NCBI GenBank assembly: GCA_050329575.1
Contig: JBHJOP010000131.1
Span: 1 to 24,993, forward strand
DNA from: JAUXFS01 sp050329575
Lineage (GTDB): Bacteria > Pseudomonadota > Alphaproteobacteria > Rhodospirillales > Defluviicoccaceae
Reading direction: 5' to 3'
Length of the DNA: 24,993 nt
The position numbers and the translations under genes are program-made. Position 1 is the stretch's first letter; the number at the start of each line of letters is the position of its first letter. Of this stretch, positions 6,188 to 13,628 are shown piece by piece. The notes below the pieces were generated by a model. The model made no database searches, was not told the origin of the DNA, and saw only the letters and a list, made by a program, of their open reading frames with translations.

Positions 6188-8949
6188 CGCCGCGACCGCC
6201 CGGTGCCGACGGGGTCCAGAAAGCCGCGGGTCTCGGCGATGGCGTCGCGGATACCGAGGCGGCGCACCTCGACGCCGTCCGGAAACGCGCCCGTCAGCCG
6301 CGTTGGCAGTGCCGCATCGAGCATCACGAACACGCCCCGATCATTGGCGCGCCGGATCAGCCGGCCATAGGCCTGCTTCAGCTTGAGGCGGGTCAGCATG
6401 TCGTCATAGGCGCGTCCGCCGAACGCCTGCCGGCGCGCTCGGTGCAGGATGTCGGGGCGCGGCCACGGCACCCGGTCGAAGACGATCAGCCGCAACGATC
6501 GACCCGGCACGTCGATGCCGTCCCTGACCGCATCGGTCCCGAGCAGGCAGGTCCGATCCTCGGCGCGGAAGATATCGATGAGGGTGCCGGTATCGAGGTC
6601 GTCGACGTGCTGGGCGAGCAGGCGAACTCCGGCGGCATCGAGAGGCCCGACAATGCGCCCGTGGACGTCGCGGAGTCGGCGGATTGCCGTGAACAGCCCG
6701 AGCCCGCCGCCGTCGGCGGCAACGAACAGCTCGCGATAGGCCGCCGCAACCCGGGAGACGTCGTCACGGTCGACATCGGTCACCACCAGCACCCGTGTCT
6801 GGGCGGGGTAGTCGAAGGGCGAGGCCACCGTCGACAGCACCGGCGGCGCCCGCAGGTGGCGGGCGCCGGTGCGGATCTCGGCGGCGGCCCAGTCGGCGTC
6901 ATCGTCGCCGGTGCCGTCGCGCAAGGTCGCGGACGTGATCAGGACGCCGTGCGCCGGCTCCACCACCAGCTCGACGAACGCACGCATCGGATCGACCCAA
7001 TGCCGGTGCAGGCCGGCGTCGATGTCGTTCCCGTCGAGGCGATCGACGCTCAACCAGTCGATGAATTCCGGCGGAGGTTCGCCCGCCAGTGACCGCAGCA
7101 TCGATCGCCAGCCGGCAATCGGTCGAAGGGCCCGCCGGTCGAGGCTCCGAATGACGCGCTCGATCCGCTGCCTTGCGGCGATCTCGAGCGAACAGGTCTC
7201 GGCGTCGAGCATGGTGCTCAGCGCCTGACTGAGCTCCGTCAGCGGCGTCGCCAAGCCCTCCAGCTCCGCTTCGAAGGCCGCCGCCGCCTCGATCAGTCCC
7301 GGCATCGGCGGATGCACGTGGGTCTCCAGGCCATAGGCGCGGTTGACGTCGCGTCCGCGGGCGTAGACCTGCCTGTGCACCAGGGTCAGGAAGGACTCGC
7401 CAGCGCCGGCGCCGGTGCCGCCGAAGACCCGCTGGCGCCAGCCCGCCCCCGGCAGCGCGCGCGCCGCCGCGATCACGGCGCCCGTCGCCGCCAGCGCCTC
7501 GGACTCCTCGGCGATCAGATCGCCGATCCGGTCGCTCAGCCCGCGACTGCGCGACCGGCCGCCGCCCTCGGCGCCACGCAGCCAGCGGCGAAGCTCGGCG
7601 GTCTCGCGGCCGGTGAGATCGAGGGACAACGCGCTGTCGGCGGCCTCGAACAGGTGATGGCCTTCGTCGAACACATAGCGGAGCGGCAGATTCGATCCGT
7701 CGCCGCCGCGTGCCGCCTGGACCATCACCAGGGCGTGGTTGGCGACCACGATCTCGGCCCGGCGGGCCTTGCGGATCGCGCGTTCGATGAAGCACTTGTA
7801 AAAGTGGCGGCAAGCCGTATAAATGCACTCTCCGCGGGTATCAGTCAGATCGACGGTGAGGTCTCGGCCGAGCAGGTCGGCGAGCCAGCCCGGAAAATCG
7901 CCGCCGACCATATCGCCGTCCCGGGTCGCCACGGCCCACCGCGCCACCAGGCCGAGCGCCGTCGCCGCGATGGCACTGCGCGCCGGCAGCCCCGCCACCG
8001 CCTCGTCATAGTTGAGCAGGCAGAACACGTTCTCGCGGCCTTTGCGCACGACCACCTTGCGCGACTTCACCTTGAGATCGGGATAGGCGCGGTCGAGCTC
8101 GCGATCGAGCTGGCGCTGCAGGTTGCGGGTGTAGGTGCTGATCCACACCGAACCGCGGTTCTTCTGCGCCCAGACGGTCGCCGGCGCGATGTAGCCGAGC
8201 GTCTTGCCGACCCCGGTGCCGGCCTCGGCGAGCACCACGCGCGGCTCGCCGGCGCGGTCCCTCGGCTGGAAGGCCGCCGCCGCGTGCGACGCGTACTGCA
8301 CCTGCTGCGGCCGCCGCTCGCTCCCGGGTCCGAGCAGTCGCACCAATCGGGCGCGGGCCTCGACCGCCTCCACCGGCCACGACTCGGGTGGGGGTTCGGG
8401 AGCCGCCTCCTCCCACTCGCGCAGCCGGGTCCACACCTCGAGTCCCCTGGCGACCTGGCGTGACGGCAGCGTATCGCCACCGCCGAGCGCGGTCAGCACC
8501 GCCGGCCCCCACGGCCAGCCGCCGCGCGCCATCGTCCAGGCGACGACGAGGCCATCGTCCCCGGGCGACGCCGTCAGTTCGGCAAGCAGTGCCCGCGCTG
8601 CCGCAAACAGCGCAGCCGCCTCCTGCTCCGGCGTCTCCGGAACGGGAAGCAGCAACGCCTGTGCGAGGCCCTCGATGGTTGGCAAACAGAAGCGTGCCGG
8701 ACGGACGAAGGCGAACAGCTCGAGAAGATCGTGGCATGGGAATCGGAGCATCCCCAGGCGTCGCGCGACCGCCTTGCCGTGACAGAGGATCGGCACCTCG
8801 CCGGCACCGAGCCGCCGCGCCGCCTCCGACAGATCGACCGTCTCCACCTCGCCCGCCGGCGTCAGCCACACCGCGCCGCGCACCCCGGCGACCACGGCGG
8901 GTGCCTCGGGCAGCCGCGTGCGCGCGGCGGAGAACGCAGGGCTACTCAT
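6184..8949 (-). CDS. DinG/Rad3-like Fe-S ATP-dependent DNA helicase (superfamily 2)
   Basis: A 921-residue protein. Walker A AEAGTGVGKT is at 241-250. The Fe-S cluster cysteines of the XPD/DinG family are at about 310, 375, 380 and 386 (FCLLN, GECIYTACRHFYKC). ANHALVMVQ (403-411) precedes the Walker B box VFDEGHHLFE (426-435, DEGH variant), and QAYGRLIRR near the C-terminus is motif VI. Such enzymes unwind DNA 5' to 3', resolving R-loops or damaged structures. The first 200 residues precede the motor; ILCHGKAVARRLG and HDLLELFAFVRP there recall a decayed DEDD exonuclease fold as in some DinG proteins, which is inference. The length is typical of alphaproteobacterial members. The likely upstream operon partner is the hydrolase (68-base gap), and the methyltransferase overlaps downstream. 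No LexA-like box was recognised. Confidence 0.92.
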   Translation of the reverse strand: MSSPAFSAARTRLPEAPAVVAGVRGAVWLTPAGEVETVDLSEAARRLGAGEVPILCHGKAVARRLGMLRFPCHDLLELFAFVRPARFCLPTIEGLAQALLLPVPETPEQEAAALFAAARALLAELTASPGDDGLVVAWTMARGGWPWGPAVLTALGGGDTLPSRQVARGLEVWTRLREWEEAAPEPPPESWPVEAVEARARLVRLLGPGSERRPQQVQYASHAAAAFQPRDRAGEPRVVLAEAGTGVGKTLGYIAPATVWAQKNRGSVWISTYTRNLQRQLDRELDRAYPDLKVKSRKVVVRKGRENVFCLLNYDEAVAGLPARSAIAATALGLVARWAVATRDGDMVGGDFPGWLADLLGRDLTVDLTDTRGECIYTACRHFYKCFIERAIRKARRAEIVVANHALVMVQAARGGDGSNLPLRYVFDEGHHLFEAADSALSLDLTGRETAELRRWLRGAEGGGRSRSRGLSDRIGDLIAEESEALAATGAVIAAARALPGAGWRQRVFGGTGAGAGESFLTLVHRQVYARGRDVNRAYGLETHVHPPMPGLIEAAAAFEAELEGLATPLTELSQALSTMLDAETCSLEIAARQRIERVIRSLDRRALRPIAGWRSMLRSLAGEPPPEFIDWLSVDRLDGNDIDAGLHRHWVDPMRAFVELVVEPAHGVLITSATLRDGTGDDDADWAAAEIRTGARHLRAPPVLSTVASPFDYPAQTRVLVVTDVDRDDVSRVAAAYRELFVAADGGGLGLFTAIRRLRDVHGRIVGPLDAAGVRLLAQHVDDLDTGTLIDIFRAEDRTCLLGTDAVRDGIDVPGRSLRLIVFDRVPWPRPDILHRARRQAFGGRAYDDMLTRLKLKQAYGRLIRRANDRGVFVMLDAALPTRLTGAFPDGVEVRRLGIRDAIAETRGFLDPVGTGRSRR

Positions 8950-8984
8950 GGCACCAGTATACCCGCGTGATCACTGTCCCGACC
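8950..8984 (-). promoter_or_regulatory. Possible promoter giving a leaderless helicase mRNA, with a GTGATCAC palindrome
   Basis: On the minus strand TATACT (8961-8956) stands six bases before the helicase ATG at 8949, the spacing at which transcription would begin at the A of the start codon. No purine-rich ribosome-binding site precedes the ATG. An 8-base palindrome GTGATCAC (8967-8974) lies in the spacer. The -35 is poor, so this is tentative. Confidence 0.35.
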
Positions 8985-9017
8985 ACGTGCGGCCGAAAAA
9001 GGAGGTTGCGAACGCCC

Positions 9018-9821
9018 CTATCCGGTCCCGGCGGTGCGGCCGCAGAAATCGGCGATGGCGTCGAAGTAGGCCTTGTGGCCGACCATCATCAGGTCGTTGT
9101 GGCCCGCGCCGGGGACGGTGACCAGACGCTTATCGACGGCGGGCGAGCCTTCGTAGAGGGCGATGCCGTCGCCGACCGGGATGATGAAGTCCCGCTCGCC
9201 GTGGATGATCAGGGTCGGCAGCGTCGCCCGCGAGATCTTGTCGAGATTGCCGAAGCCGTCACGCTCCTCGTCGGCATCCGGAAGCTGCAGGAAGCCGATC
9301 CGCTCGATCAGCGGCAGGGTGTGGGCGAAGCCGCTCTCGATGATCAGCCCGGCGACGGCGTCGCCGGCGCGATCGACGATCTCCAGCGCTGCCGCGCTGC
9401 CGAGCGAGCGACCCATGACATAGAGCGGGCCGGCCTCGATCTGGCGGCTGGCCGTGATTTCCGGCACCCTCGCGAAACTGGTCACGGCGTCGCCGATCAG
9501 CGCGCTGGCCGAGGGGCGACCGTCGCTGCTGCCGTACCCGCGATAGTCGACGACAAACAGGGTGAGGCCGAGGCGGGTGTAAAAGGGGGCGATGGTGTCG
9601 TAGTCGGAAGCGATCTCGCCGTTGCCATGGAAGTAGACGACAACGGGGGAACCCGGTGCGGCGGCGAAGATCTTGCCACCGACACAAAGGCTGCCTTCGA
9701 CCGGAATCCGGACGCTATGCACACCCGCCGCGATACGCGGCAGGCCGACATCCCGGCGAGGATAGAACAGAACGCCCTGCACTTCCGGCCGGTCGAGCAC
9801 CTCGTAGCTGCGTTCGGTCAT
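9018..9821 (-). CDS. Alpha/beta hydrolase (serine hydrolase, BEM46/YfhR-like)
   Basis: A 267-residue protein from the second of two adjacent ATGs (9824 and 9821); GGAGG at 9830-9826 fits the second better, leaving 4 bases. It has the canonical fold: oxyanion motif YFHGNGE (63-69), VDYRGYGSSDG (91-101), nucleophile elbow GRSLGS (137-142) with Ser139, acid Asp211 in HGERDFIIP and His241 in GAGHND. The order and spacing match the BEM46/ABHD13-type subgroup of short hydrolases. The substrate is unknown; esters, thioesters or peptides are all possible. No clear signal peptide is seen, so a cytoplasmic place is inferred. It lies upstream of the helicase on the same strand with a 68-base gap and downstream of the LuxR-type gene, 215 bases away, so it probably has its own promoter. 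Confidence 0.9.
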   Translation of the reverse strand: MTERSYEVLDRPEVQGVLFYPRRDVGLPRIAAGVHSVRIPVEGSLCVGGKIFAAAPGSPVVVYFHGNGEIASDYDTIAPFYTRLGLTLFVVDYRGYGSSDGRPSASALIGDAVTSFARVPEITASRQIEAGPLYVMGRSLGSAAALEIVDRAGDAVAGLIIESGFAHTLPLIERIGFLQLPDADEERDGFGNLDKISRATLPTLIIHGERDFIIPVGDGIALYEGSPAVDKRLVTVPGAGHNDLMMVGHKAYFDAIADFCGRTAGTG

Positions 9822-10036
9822 CATTCCTCCCCCGCGTCGCCTTCAACTCGGGCCCGACGCGTCGCATCGCGTGGCCATGGTCCGACGCGACCGCAGCCGA
9901 ATCCTTAATCCCCCCCCTTGCGGAAATCATCTCAAAACTGTGATCGGACCCGAATCGGCGCGCGGACGGTCATCCGTCGGCGGACCGCCGAACGAAGGTG
10001 GGCGAGGGACGCGGGGGCGAAGCGCAGCGCGCCGGC

Positions 10037-11173
10037 CTACAGGCGCAATCCGGCGGGTCCGGTCACCAGAACGCGAACCAGTTCCGCCTGCCGATCGGTG
10101 CCGGTCTTGGCGAATACCTGCTTGAGATGCTTGCGCACCGTCTCGTAGGCGACACCGAGATTCTCGGCGACCTCGTCGAGCCGCTGGCCCGTCGCCAGCA
10201 GCGCCACCACCCGTGCCTCCGCGCGGCTCAATCCATAGATCTGGGAGAGCCGCGCCGGATCGATCTCGGCGGGTTGATCCGGATCGCCGACGTAGACGAT
10301 CGCCGCCGGACTGCCTCCGCTCCGGCCACCGTCGCCCTCGCCGATCGGGACGACAACGACGGAGATCGGCCTCAGGCGGCCCCCCCGCGCGATGGTGAAC
10401 GCAGGAACCTCCGGCACCCGATTCCGGCGCCCGCCGCCCTTTCCCCGTTCACCGACGAGCAGATCGCGGAAACGCAGCCGGCGCCAGCCCCAGTCCACCG
10501 CGAGGCCGTCCTCGCCGATGGTCAGAACATCGCCGCTGTCGACGATCCTCCGTGCCCCCTTGTTGGCACCGAGAACACCGCCGCTCTCGTTCAGGATCAA
10601 GACGCCGACCGGCATTGCATCCAGCGCCTCGATCGCGATCCGCTGAACGTCCTGGGCCCTGCGGAAAGCCTGCCCAGCCTCGAAGCCGCGCCGCAGCTTC
10701 GGCATCAGTAGCCGCAGCAAGGTGATTTCCTTGTCCCCGAATGCGCCGTCGCCCTCGGCACGGGCGAACACGAGCACCGTGACGACACTGCCGCGACGGT
10801 CGAGAATCCCGAACAGATGGTGCAGGAGGTTCTGTGGCACCAGCCATTCCCGATAGAAGTCGGTCGCCATCAGTTGCGTGTCGGAGACGATCTGCTGGCC
10901 CGTCCACACCGCGCCCGGCGAGCGGAAGTGCTCTTCGCTCTGCAGCCAGACGTTGCGACGGGCATAGCGTGTCTCATAAGAAGCGAGGTAGTCGGGATCG
11001 ATGACGGCCCAGTGCATCAAACGGCCGGCGCCCGTTTCGTAGTCGTGAACGGCGATCGCCGCGGTTCTTGCTCCGCAAGCGTCCGCCAATCGACGCAGAG
11101 TCTGCGGCCACATCCGCCGGTCCATACTGGCGTCATAGAAGCCGGACACGATGCCGAGCAATAACATATCCAT
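10037..11173 (-). CDS. LuxR-family (GerE HTH) transcriptional regulator
   Basis: 378 residues from the ATG at 11173; a second ATG follows two codons later, and the upstream frame is AT-rich non-coding sequence. The C-terminal domain LSRAEARVVALLATGQRLDEVAENLGVAYETVRKHLKQVF (about 315-354) is a clear GerE-type helix-turn-helix. The first 165 residues are an alpha/beta sensory region, and about 175-300 looks PAS-like (ALDAMPVGVLILNESGGVLGANKGARRIV). No receiver phospho-acceptor region and no typical acyl-homoserine-lactone-binding domain is evident, so this is not called a quorum-sensing receptor or response regulator. It is probably a DNA-binding regulator responding to an unknown ligand. Targets are unknown; the divergent lipoprotein gene and its own dyad-rich promoter are the obvious candidates. 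Confidence 0.88.
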   Translation of the reverse strand: MDMLLLGIVSGFYDASMDRRMWPQTLRRLADACGARTAAIAVHDYETGAGRLMHWAVIDPDYLASYETRYARRNVWLQSEEHFRSPGAVWTGQQIVSDTQLMATDFYREWLVPQNLLHHLFGILDRRGSVVTVLVFARAEGDGAFGDKEITLLRLLMPKLRRGFEAGQAFRRAQDVQRIAIEALDAMPVGVLILNESGGVLGANKGARRIVDSGDVLTIGEDGLAVDWGWRRLRFRDLLVGERGKGGGRRNRVPEVPAFTIARGGRLRPISVVVVPIGEGDGGRSGGSPAAIVYVGDPDQPAEIDPARLSQIYGLSRAEARVVALLATGQRLDEVAENLGVAYETVRKHLKQVFAKTGTDRQAELVRVLVTGPAGLRL

Positions 11174-11193
11174 TTCTGTGCCGTCCAATGTCC

Positions 11194-11300
11194 TACCCGA
11201 TCGGGTATTTTTATTTAAATTTCTCGTAAAATTTTTTACCACAAGCGGGGGTTGTAACACAACCATAAAATGATCTCTCGTCTTAAAAACAACCTTAAGG
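11194..11300. promoter_or_regulatory. AT-rich divergent control region with a cluster of dyad symmetries
   Basis: Within about 107 bases lie TACCCGATCGGGTA (11194-11207, perfect 14-base palindrome, 20 bases upstream of the LuxR-type start), GTAAAA-TT-TTTTAC (11226-11239), GGTTGT-AAC-ACAACC (11250-11264) and CTTAA-N8-TTAAG (11282-11299, containing CCTTAAGG). ACAACC recurs exactly 30 bases apart (11259 and 11289). The surroundings are GC-rich, so the AT content marks a promoter region. The dyads are candidate operators; no -35/-10 pair could be assigned with confidence. Confidence 0.55.
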
Positions 11301-11436
11301 GGATGACGTTGCCATAGGCGGCGGCCGCCGGTGCCCTCCCTGGCATCGCAGGCAGAGAGCGGCATCACATCCCGTTTCGCGACCGGGCCGCACGACCGTC
11401 GCGTCGGCGGCCGTTCCCTGGTAGGGTCTGAATGCA

Positions 11437-12195
11437 ATGAGCACCTGTTCCGGGCCGTGCCGTCGCCTCGTGCTCGCCGCAGGCTTGGCCGTAATGGCGG
11501 CGACGGCCTGCGCGTACCGGGACGGCGCCGACGACCCGCTGTCGCGGAAGTTGAACTGGTTCAGCTATCTCAATGGTGACGATATCCGGGCACAGTGCGG
11601 CCCCGGGATGCCGGCACGCTATCGCCTCGTCTACAACGGCGTCTACTTCGCCCCCGGCAACGAACAGGTCAGGACCTACGACGTCTGGGCGGCGGGTCCG
11701 GCCGCGGAACACCGGGTGGTGGTTCGGGTGATCGGTCCTCTCCGGCTCGACGCCGTCGTCATCGACGATCCGATCGGAACCCTGTTCCGCGATCCCCGCG
11801 ACCTGCTGGCGCCCGGTCGCGGCACCATCCGGCAGATCACCGTCGACGACGACGACCTCACCGCCCTCGACCGGTCGCTGGCCGAAAGCGGCTTCTTCGC
11901 CCCGGCGCCTCGCGGCCTTCGCCTTCGCTCCGAGGACTTCTTCTGGCTCGGCGCCGTATGTGTCGACGGCCGCTTTGTCTTCAACGCGTTCAGGTGGCCG
12001 TCCGCCGCCTTCGACGGGTTGACGTTTCCGGCGCTCCTGCTCGCCTGGGATCCGACCGGGATTCCCATCAATCCGCCGAAGCGGCTGACGGCGTTCGACG
12101 TCTACGGCTCGGCGACACCGGATCCCGGCGCCATGCAGAGTTTCTCGCTGACGGTCGGCGACAACGGCCTCGTCGGCGTCCACACCCTGTTCTAG
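11437..12195 (+). CDS. Uncharacterised lipoprotein
   Basis: A 252-residue protein. The N-terminus has a positive patch (CRR, 8-10), a hydrophobic core (LVLAAGLAVMAA, 11-22) and a lipobox-like ATAC with Cys25, predicting a lipoprotein of about 228 mature residues at the inner or outer membrane. The mature part contains a conserved-looking block RYRLVYNGVYFAPGNEQVRTYDV (about 56-78), an acidic stretch VDDDDLTALDRSL, and EDFFWLGAVCVDGRFVFNAFRW later. No family is recognised. It is divergent from the LuxR-type gene across the dyad-rich region and converges on the FrnE-like gene, whose stop codon overlaps its own. Sequence quality, start codon and codon use look like those of a normal gene. A ribosome-binding site before ATG 11437 is weak. 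Confidence 0.75.
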   Translation: MSTCSGPCRRLVLAAGLAVMAATACAYRDGADDPLSRKLNWFSYLNGDDIRAQCGPGMPARYRLVYNGVYFAPGNEQVRTYDVWAAGPAAEHRVVVRVIGPLRLDAVVIDDPIGTLFRDPRDLLAPGRGTIRQITVDDDDLTALDRSLAESGFFAPAPRGLRLRSEDFFWLGAVCVDGRFVFNAFRWPSAAFDGLTFPALLLAWDPTGIPINPPKRLTAFDVYGSATPDPGAMQSFSLTVGDNGLVGVHTLF

Positions 12196-12866
12196 CCGAC
12201 CGGCACCGCTTCACGGGCGATGTCCAGCATCCGTACCAGGACACTCGCCTCCTGGGCTCCCGAGACGACGAACGTCCGGCCGAACACGAACGACGGCACG
12301 CCGTTGATCCCGAGCCGGTGGGCGCGGGCATTCTCGGAATAGATCACTCCGAGCTCCGCATCGCTGCGCAGGTAGGGAGCCAACGCCTCCACGTCCAACC
12401 CCAGCGCCGCGCCGATGTCGATCAGAACCCTGATGTCGCCGATGTCGCGGCCGGAGACGAAGTGATGGAAGAACAGGGCCTCGACCGTGGCGTCCGACTT
12501 GCTCGAGGCGCCGGCGAAGCGGACCAGACGGTGGGCGTTGATGGTGTTGGGCGTCCGCCTGATCCGGTCGAAGGCAAAGTCGATCTCCACCGACTGTCCG
12601 ACGTCGGCGATCGCACCGAAGATACGGGCGATCCTCGCCTCGCTGCCGAACTTGCGAAGCAGGTAGCTGCTGCGGTCGATGCCGTCCGCCGGCAGGTTGG
12701 GGTTGAGCAGAAACGGCCACCACCGCAGCGCCGTCGTGATCCCGGGACGAGCCTGCAGCGCAAGCTCGAGCCGGCGTTTGCCGATATAGCACCACGGGCA
12801 GCCGGGATCGAAGATGACCTCGACGAGCACCTTGCCGGTCAGTTTTCCTCCGTCACCTTGTGGCAT
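12192..12866 (-). CDS. FrnE-like DsbA-family protein (thioredoxin-fold oxidoreductase/isomerase)
   Basis: 224 residues from the ATG at 12866. FDPGCPWCYIGKRRLE (19-34) carries the CPWC active site (Cys23 and Cys26) at the end of the first strand, as in FrnE/HCCA-isomerase-type DsbA proteins. The long helical insert follows, and NGVPSFVFG near the C-terminus supplies the cis-Pro loop facing the active site. No signal peptide is seen, consistent with the cytoplasmic FrnE group. Characterised FrnE proteins are disulfide oxidoreductases, some linked to stress tolerance; others are polyketide isomerases. The frame extends upstream to 12974, but that part is Arg/Gly-rich and probably not translated. 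Its stop overlaps the lipoprotein stop by four bases in convergent orientation. It is divergent from hspQ. Confidence 0.88.
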   Translation of the reverse strand: MPQGDGGKLTGKVLVEVIFDPGCPWCYIGKRRLELALQARPGITTALRWWPFLLNPNLPADGIDRSSYLLRKFGSEARIARIFGAIADVGQSVEIDFAFDRIRRTPNTINAHRLVRFAGASSKSDATVEALFFHHFVSGRDIGDIRVLIDIGAALGLDVEALAPYLRSDAELGVIYSENARAHRLGINGVPSFVFGRTFVVSGAQEASVLVRMLDIAREAVPVG

Positions 12867-13100
12867 GATCGGCTCGCCCCGCTCCGCCTCGACGCGAACC
12901 CAGTCTATCACAAGGGGAGACCGGCCGCTCAGTCTCCGCCCTGCCCTCCCGCGATCCCCGCCTGGTTCCACCACGCCAAGGACCGTTCACGCCTTTATGA
13001 GGGATGCCGCTCCGGCGGAGGACAACCTGAGGTCGCAGCGGGGCTTGAAATCCGCATTCCGATCAGCGACATTAGGGGCGTCGGCAGGTGGTGTGCGATC

Positions 13101-13430
13101 ATGGAGATCAGGCAGGGCAAGTTTCAGATCGGACAGATCGTCCGCCACCGGTTCTACCCGTTCCGGGGCGTGATTTTCGACGTCGATCCGGTGTTCGCCA
13201 ACACCGAGGAATGGTGGCAGTCGATCCCCGAACAGGTGCGGCCGCGCAAGGACCAGCCCTTCTACCACCTGCTCGCCGAAAACGCGGAGACCACCTACAT
13301 CGCCTACGTCTCCGAGCAGAACCTGCTTCCCGACGAGAGCGGACGGCCGATCTCCCACCCGCAGGTGCCGGAGCTGTTCTCCGACCTCCGCGGCGGCCGA
13401 TACATCGCCCGGCGCGATCTGCCCCACTGA
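13101..13430 (+). CDS. hspQ: Heat shock protein HspQ (YccV-like)
   Basis: A 109-residue protein from the ATG at 13101, the usual length for HspQ. Family-typical sequence includes KFQIGQIVRHRFYPFRGVIF (7-26), where the first strands of the YccV fold lie, then DVDPVFANTEEWW (27-39), QPFYHLLAENAETTYIAYVS (52-71), EQNLLPD (72-78), and a C-terminal segment that ends in ARRDLPH. In Escherichia coli HspQ is a heat-inducible protein that binds hemimethylated DNA in vitro and acts as a specificity factor for Lon protease. No sigma-32-type promoter was recognised upstream. It is divergent from the FrnE-like gene across 234 bases, and a GC hairpin follows the stop directly. Confidence 0.93.
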   Translation: MEIRQGKFQIGQIVRHRFYPFRGVIFDVDPVFANTEEWWQSIPEQVRPRKDQPFYHLLAENAETTYIAYVSEQNLLPDESGRPISHPQVPELFSDLRGGRYIARRDLPH

Positions 13431-13435
13431 TCGGT

Positions 13436-13461
13436 CCGGGGGCCGGCGAACCCACCCCCGG
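13436..13461 (+). terminator. GC hairpin just after hspQ
   Basis: CCGGGGG (13436-13442) pairs with CCCCCGG (13455-13461) across a 12-base loop, starting 6 bases after the hspQ stop. No T-tract follows, so it could be an imperfect terminator or a 3'-end stabiliser. Confidence 0.4.
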
Positions 13462-13628
13462 TGGCCGCCGCCCTCCGGTCGACCGCCGGCTCGACCAGAC
13501 CATTTCGCGCTCGCCGCTCCGCCCCATTTAGGGTAGGGTTGATACCGGTAATGAGCGGGCGGCGCCGTTCCCGCCGCGCCGTCTCCCGATCGTTGTGATC
13601 GCATACGAACTTCTGGGGAGCGAACGTC

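Noticed and set aside
4691..6370. A long plus-strand frame across the double methyltransferase
   Set aside because: The minus strand has two SAM-binding loops and a coupled start; the plus-strand translation is Arg/His/Gln-rich with no domain.
10037..11173. Acyl-homoserine-lactone quorum-sensing receptor
   Set aside because: The GerE helix-turn-helix is clear, but the N-terminal part does not show the typical autoinducer-binding pattern, and no synthase gene is nearby.
12867..12974. Upstream extension of the FrnE-like protein
   Set aside because: The extra residues are Arg/Gly-rich and precede the first strand of the thioredoxin fold without any signal-peptide character.
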